Shown in pieces: positions 60,753 to 64,000 of a stretch of 64,000 nt of DNA. Position 1 is the stretch's first letter, and each line of letters starts with the position of its first letter. Source of the stretch: Paenochrobactrum glaciei (GTDB lineage: Bacteria > Pseudomonadota > Alphaproteobacteria > Rhizobiales > Rhizobiaceae); assembly GCF_039522165.1 (NCBI RefSeq), contig NZ_BAAADE010000001.1, positions 186,001-250,000 on the forward strand, in the 5' to 3' direction. The translations under genes and the position numbers were made by a program. The notes below the pieces were generated by a model, which saw only the letters and a list, made by a program, of their open reading frames with translations, was not told the DNA's origin and made no database searches.

Positions 60753-62162
60753 TTACTGAGCAGCCGGCGTGTCCGTTGCTGTGGCAGCATCACGTTTTTG
60801 CTGTTCAATACCGCGCCATTTACGAACATTTTCATTATGTTCTTTCAATGTCTCGGCAAAAACGTGACCACCTGTACCGTCAGCTACAAAGAACACATCC
60901 TTGGTTGCCAGCGGATTTGCAACAGCTTCCAAAGCAGCGCGCCCCGGATTGGCAATTGGTGTCGGCGGCAAACCCTTGATAACATAAGTGTTATATGGTG
61001 TCGGCTTTTCAATGTCAGACTTATAAATCGGACGATCAGACGGTTTACCCAAACCACCGAACAGGCCGTAAATAATGGTCGGATCAGACTGCAAACGCAT
61101 GCCCTGATTGAGGCGATTGACAAAAACCGAAGCCACATGCGGGCGTTCTGCTGCGATACCGGTTTCTTTTTCAACGATCGACGCCAAGGTCACAAACTCA
61201 TTGATATCTTTAACCGGCAAATCTTTCTGACGGGTCGCCCAGATTTCGTTGACCATCTTCTTCTGCGAAGCCAGCATACGTTCAACCATCTCAGCACGGG
61301 TGGTGCCACGGGTGAAGTGCAGTGTATCAGTGAAGAGTGAACCTTCTGCCGGCATTTCTTTCGGCAGCGCTCCGATCAAGATTTCATTCTTATCAAGACG
61401 ATCAAAAATCTGATTGACAGTCAAACCTTCCGGAATGGTCAACGGATACATGATCGACTTGCCGCTGATCAGGATGGTCATGATTTCACGCATCGTCGCG
61501 CCAGCCGGAATCATATATTCACCGGCCTTCATATCATTTTCATGGCCGTAAGCACGCACGCCATAACGGAAAATACGAGCATCCGTGATGAATTCACGAC
61601 GTTCCAGACTATCGGAAATTTCGGAAATACCGGAGCCGCGCTTGACCAAAAACGCAGTTTCCGTTGCAAGCGGTCCTTGGCCGTCGAACTGTAGTTTGCC
61701 GAAATAGAACAGTGCCGATGCTGCAATAACGGTCAAAACCAGTAAGGACAGCATGAAATTTGCAAAAATAACAATTTGGCTGCGGGCAGCACGGGAGCGT
61801 TTTTTAGGCGGTTTTGGCCCTGGCTGCGGGCGCAAGGCGTCTGCTGCAGATTTTGGCACAAATGGCTTCACCGGTTCAGCACCAGCATCACTTGCAGCAA
61901 TTTCTGCTTCAGTTGCACTTTGCGCAACCGGCTCAGCAATCTGTTCTGCCTCTTGCTGAACAGGTGCTTCGACAGGCTCCACAGCAATGACCGGTTCAGC
62001 CTGAAGCGATTCCGGCTGCACTTCAATCTCAGATGCGACGGTTTCTTGAGGAGTATCCTGATCTGCAACTTTTATTGCATCATCCGCAACCTTAGCTGCA
62101 TCCGCAGATGTTTCAACAACATCTGTTTCTTGAGATTTCGGATTTTTATCGTCTGAACTCAC
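60753..62162 (-). CDS. mltG: Endolytic peptidoglycan transglycosylase MltG
   Basis: 469 residues from GTG 62162, which follows a near-perfect anti-SD match GAGGTGATC; ATG 62180 has no such support. MltG cuts nascent glycan strands in the periplasm. A long cytosolic Glu/Ala/Val/Pro-rich N-tail (1-125) leads to one membrane helix (about 130-154), then a LysM-like region (MYPLTIPEGLTVNQIFDRL) and the YceG core with ASIVEKETG (catalytic Glu), RLNQGMRLQSDPTIIYG and YNTYVIKGLPPTPIANPG. The tail is unusually long and low in complexity. Upstream of yicC. Confidence 0.93.
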   Translation of the reverse strand: MSSDDKNPKSQETDVVETSADAAKVADDAIKVADQDTPQETVASEIEVQPESLQAEPVIAVEPVEAPVQQEAEQIAEPVAQSATEAEIAASDAGAEPVKPFVPKSAADALRPQPGPKPPKKRSRAARSQIVIFANFMLSLLVLTVIAASALFYFGKLQFDGQGPLATETAFLVKRGSGISEISDSLERREFITDARIFRYGVRAYGHENDMKAGEYMIPAGATMREIMTILISGKSIMYPLTIPEGLTVNQIFDRLDKNEILIGALPKEMPAEGSLFTDTLHFTRGTTRAEMVERMLASQKKMVNEIWATRQKDLPVKDINEFVTLASIVEKETGIAAERPHVASVFVNRLNQGMRLQSDPTIIYGLFGGLGKPSDRPIYKSDIEKPTPYNTYVIKGLPPTPIANPGRAALEAVANPLATKDVFFVADGTGGHVFAETLKEHNENVRKWRGIEQQKRDAATATDTPAAQ

Positions 62163-62504
62163 TCGATCACCTCGATCCAAATTTTATGCAGCGTCACTGA
62201 TAGTTGTTAAAACTTCAGCGCTCCGTTTTTTGTCATTTCTATACAGACCGCAAATATTTGCCAAATCCGTTTTGTGGCAAGATATCCTGATACACCCAAT
62301 AATGGATATCTTTAGGGCGAAGCACACAAAAATATTGTTACAGGTTTTAAACAATAAATCAGCCGAACAGATCACCTGTTCTACCGGATAGCGTACAACA
62401 ATCCGCCATTTCTTCGGCGCCATCATCGCCAGATATGCAAAGGACGCCAATGTTTTTTGCACTGACGTCCTGCTTATCCCCGACTCTTGCTTAAAAGAGC
62501 AAGA
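62163..62504. other. fabF-mltG intergenic region
   Basis: 342 bases. An imperfect hairpin AGGACG/CGTCCT (62441-62446, 62466-62471) with extra CA/TG pairs may end fabF. A 92-codon GTG frame at 62184-62462 has no SD and overlaps this hairpin; not called. The mltG promoter presumably lies here. Confidence 0.45.
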
Positions 62505-63764
62505 TTACTGGTAACGACGCATCACCAGCGATGCGTTTGTTCCACCAAAACCGAACGAATTTGAAAGTACGGTATCGATTTTGCGTTCACGCGGCTTGTG
62601 CGGCACCAAATCAATTTTGGTGGCAACAGACGGTGTGTCCAGATTGATTGTAGCAGGCGCGATATTATCGCGGATTGCCAGAATCGAGAAGATGGCTTCC
62701 GCAGCACCGGCAGCACCGAGCAAATGGCCGATCGATGATTTGGTTGACGACATCGAAATCTTCGATGCAGCATCACCTACCACACGCTCAACAGCACCCA
62801 GCTCCAGCGTATCCGCCATGGTGGATGTACCATGTGCGTTGATATAGTCGATCTGATCAGGTGTGATGCCTGAACGCTTTAATGCTGCTTCCATGCAACG
62901 CTGTGCACCTTCACCATTCTCGCTTGGAGCAGTGATGTGATAAGCGTCACCGGACATGCCGTAACCGGTTACTTCCGCGTAGATTTTCGCGCCGCGTGCC
63001 AGTGCATGTTCCAGTTCTTCCAGAACGAGAACACCAGCGCCCTCACCCATCACGAAACCATCACGGTCATCGTCATAAGGACGCGATGCTGCAGTCGGAT
63101 CATCATTGCGCTTGGTCGACAGTGCCTTACAAGCAGCAAAGCCTGCGAGCGAAATACGGCTGACCGGTGATTCAGTACCACCTGCAACCATGACATCCGC
63201 ATCGCCCAAAGCGATCATACGGGCAGCATCACCAATAGCATGGGTGCCGGTTGCACAAGCTGTAACCACAGAGTGATTAGGACCGCGCAATTTATGCTTG
63301 ATGGAGACATGGCCGGAAGCCAGATTGATCAGACGGCCAGGAATGAAGAACGGGGAAACACGACGTGCGCCCTTATCGCGCAATGTGTAACCGGCTTCAA
63401 CAATACCTTCGATACCGCCGATACCGGAACCAATCAATACACCGGTTGCCACCTGATCTTCGTCGCTTTCCGGATGCCAGTTGGCATCATCCAGCGCCTG
63501 ATCAGCCGCAGCCACAGCGTAAACGATGAAAGGATCAACTTTGCGCTGTTCCTTTGGTTCCATATATAAATCAGGATTGAATGTTCCGTTGCTGCCATCA
63601 CCTACAGGGATACGGCAGGCAATCTGACAAGCCAGATCGTCAACTTCAAATTCTGTAATACGGCGAGCGCCGCTTTGACCGGAAAGAAGACGCTTCCATG
63701 TCTCTTCAACGCCATTTGCCAGCGGTGACACCAGACCTAAACCGGTGATAACGACACGCCTCAT
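62505..63764 (-). CDS. fabF: Beta-ketoacyl-ACP synthase II
   Basis: 419 residues from ATG 63764, with AAGGAG five bases upstream (a GTG two codons earlier would overlap that SD). FabF extends acyl-ACP with malonyl-ACP in fatty-acid synthesis. The catalytic Cys is in VVTACATGTHAIGDA (about Cys170), the two histidines in NAHGTSTMAD and SIGHLLGAAGA, and it ends GFGGTNASLVMRRY. acpP is normally upstream but would lie beyond the window. Confidence 0.96.
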   Translation of the reverse strand: MRRVVITGLGLVSPLANGVEETWKRLLSGQSGARRITEFEVDDLACQIACRIPVGDGSNGTFNPDLYMEPKEQRKVDPFIVYAVAAADQALDDANWHPESDEDQVATGVLIGSGIGGIEGIVEAGYTLRDKGARRVSPFFIPGRLINLASGHVSIKHKLRGPNHSVVTACATGTHAIGDAARMIALGDADVMVAGGTESPVSRISLAGFAACKALSTKRNDDPTAASRPYDDDRDGFVMGEGAGVLVLEELEHALARGAKIYAEVTGYGMSGDAYHITAPSENGEGAQRCMEAALKRSGITPDQIDYINAHGTSTMADTLELGAVERVVGDAASKISMSSTKSSIGHLLGAAGAAEAIFSILAIRDNIAPATINLDTPSVATKIDLVPHKPRERKIDTVLSNSFGFGGTNASLVMRRYQ

Positions 63765-64000
63765 ATTCACTCCTTCGAGTATGACAATCTCAAACTATGT
63801 TCCGCTTGCATGCGGAAAGATGATTTGTCGCCTTGAATGCGCGCCGGGCTAAACCTGTATTCAAGGTTTCAAGGCGCCGGTACGCCTAAAAGTTACATTT
63901 AAATTTAGTCTATAAAAAATAAACCGATTAAATAACCGGTTCATCAAGAGCACTTACAGCTTAATTTTAAAAATTGAAAATGCTCTCTCGACTTACTTGC
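63765..64000. other. Upstream region of fabF at the window edge
   Basis: 236 bases without an open gene. Some inverted stretches (AAACCT/AGGTTT at 63851-63869) are visible but weak. The end of acpP, expected upstream of fabF, is not seen here. Confidence 0.4.

Noticed and set aside
62184..62462. 92-codon minus-strand frame between fabF and mltG
   Set aside because: GTG start inside a probable terminator hairpin, no Shine-Dalgarno, and no domain.
1..64000. Mobile elements, prophage, CRISPR, toxin-antitoxin or defence islands
   Set aside because: No transposase, integrase, repeat array or such gene pairs were found; all blocks look like vertically inherited core genes.

Overview
The window is a chromosomal core region from an alphaproteobacterium of the order Hyphomicrobiales (Rhizobiales), most like the Brucella/Ochrobactrum/Pseudochrobactrum group. 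Three things point there: gene blocks typical of that order (ntrYX-trkA-hfq-hflX, clpP-clpX-lon-hup, SDR-uvrC-pgsA-moaD-moaE, pepA / lptF-lptG-lptD-surA-pdxA-rsmA, fabF-mltG-yicC-gmk), order-specific small families (DUF2155, DUF992, DUF3572, an NDUFA12-like complex I subunit, a zinc-ribbon DinB), and an Omp25/Omp31-like beta-barrel. By eye the base composition is close to half GC, lower than Brucella and higher than most Bartonella; genus is not certain. I see no insertion sequence, prophage, tRNA, rRNA, CRISPR or integron.

Layout. 1-8.0 kb: end of aat, DUF2155, NDUFA12, a GNAT enzyme behind gatB, then glmU-glmS (UDP-GlcNAc supply) and ccdA. 8.3-14.1 kb: DUF3572, rnk, an SOS-regulated dinB, the murI-trmJ pair and icd. 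14.3-22 kb: the protein quality-control block hup, lon, clpX, clpP, then hflX and hfq, all on the minus strand. 22-27 kb: trkA and the ntrX/ntrY two-component system. 27.5-33.2 kb: an SH3 membrane protein, hda (control of DnaA), an AI-2E exporter, purM-purN and a secreted DUF992 protein. 33.2-39.2 kb: a molybdopterin oxidoreductase, rlmJ, a secreted Cys-containing protein, RNase T2, a GST-like protein and an outer-membrane barrel. 39.5-45.3 kb: SDR-uvrC-pgsA-moaD-moaE, a YbaY/META protein, ndk. 45.5-51 kb: an ABC-F ATPase, holC with a coupled membrane protein, an unidentified polytopic membrane protein, pepA. 51-59 kb: LPS export and outer-membrane assembly (lptF, lptG, lptD, a SurA-like chaperone), pdxA, rsmA. 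59-64 kb: gmk, yicC, mltG, fabF.

No frankly new multi-gene system is visible. What stands out is mostly regulatory structure: a canonical GTTC-N7-GTTC SOS box over the start of the dinB transcript; CtrA-like TTAA-N7-TTAA sites upstream of lptF and, in tandem, upstream of the DUF992 gene; twin hairpins with similar A/T cores between glmU and glmS; long inverted repeats before pdxA and lon; a membrane protein of no recognised family set between pepA and holC with its own terminator; an NtrX with no GAFTGA loop; and ntrYX without ntrBC next to it. Where the sequence allowed, start codons were chosen from Shine-Dalgarno position; several genes (ccdA, hflX, GST, YbaY/META, mltG, lptD, the 48.7 kb membrane protein) appear to start with TTG or GTG.
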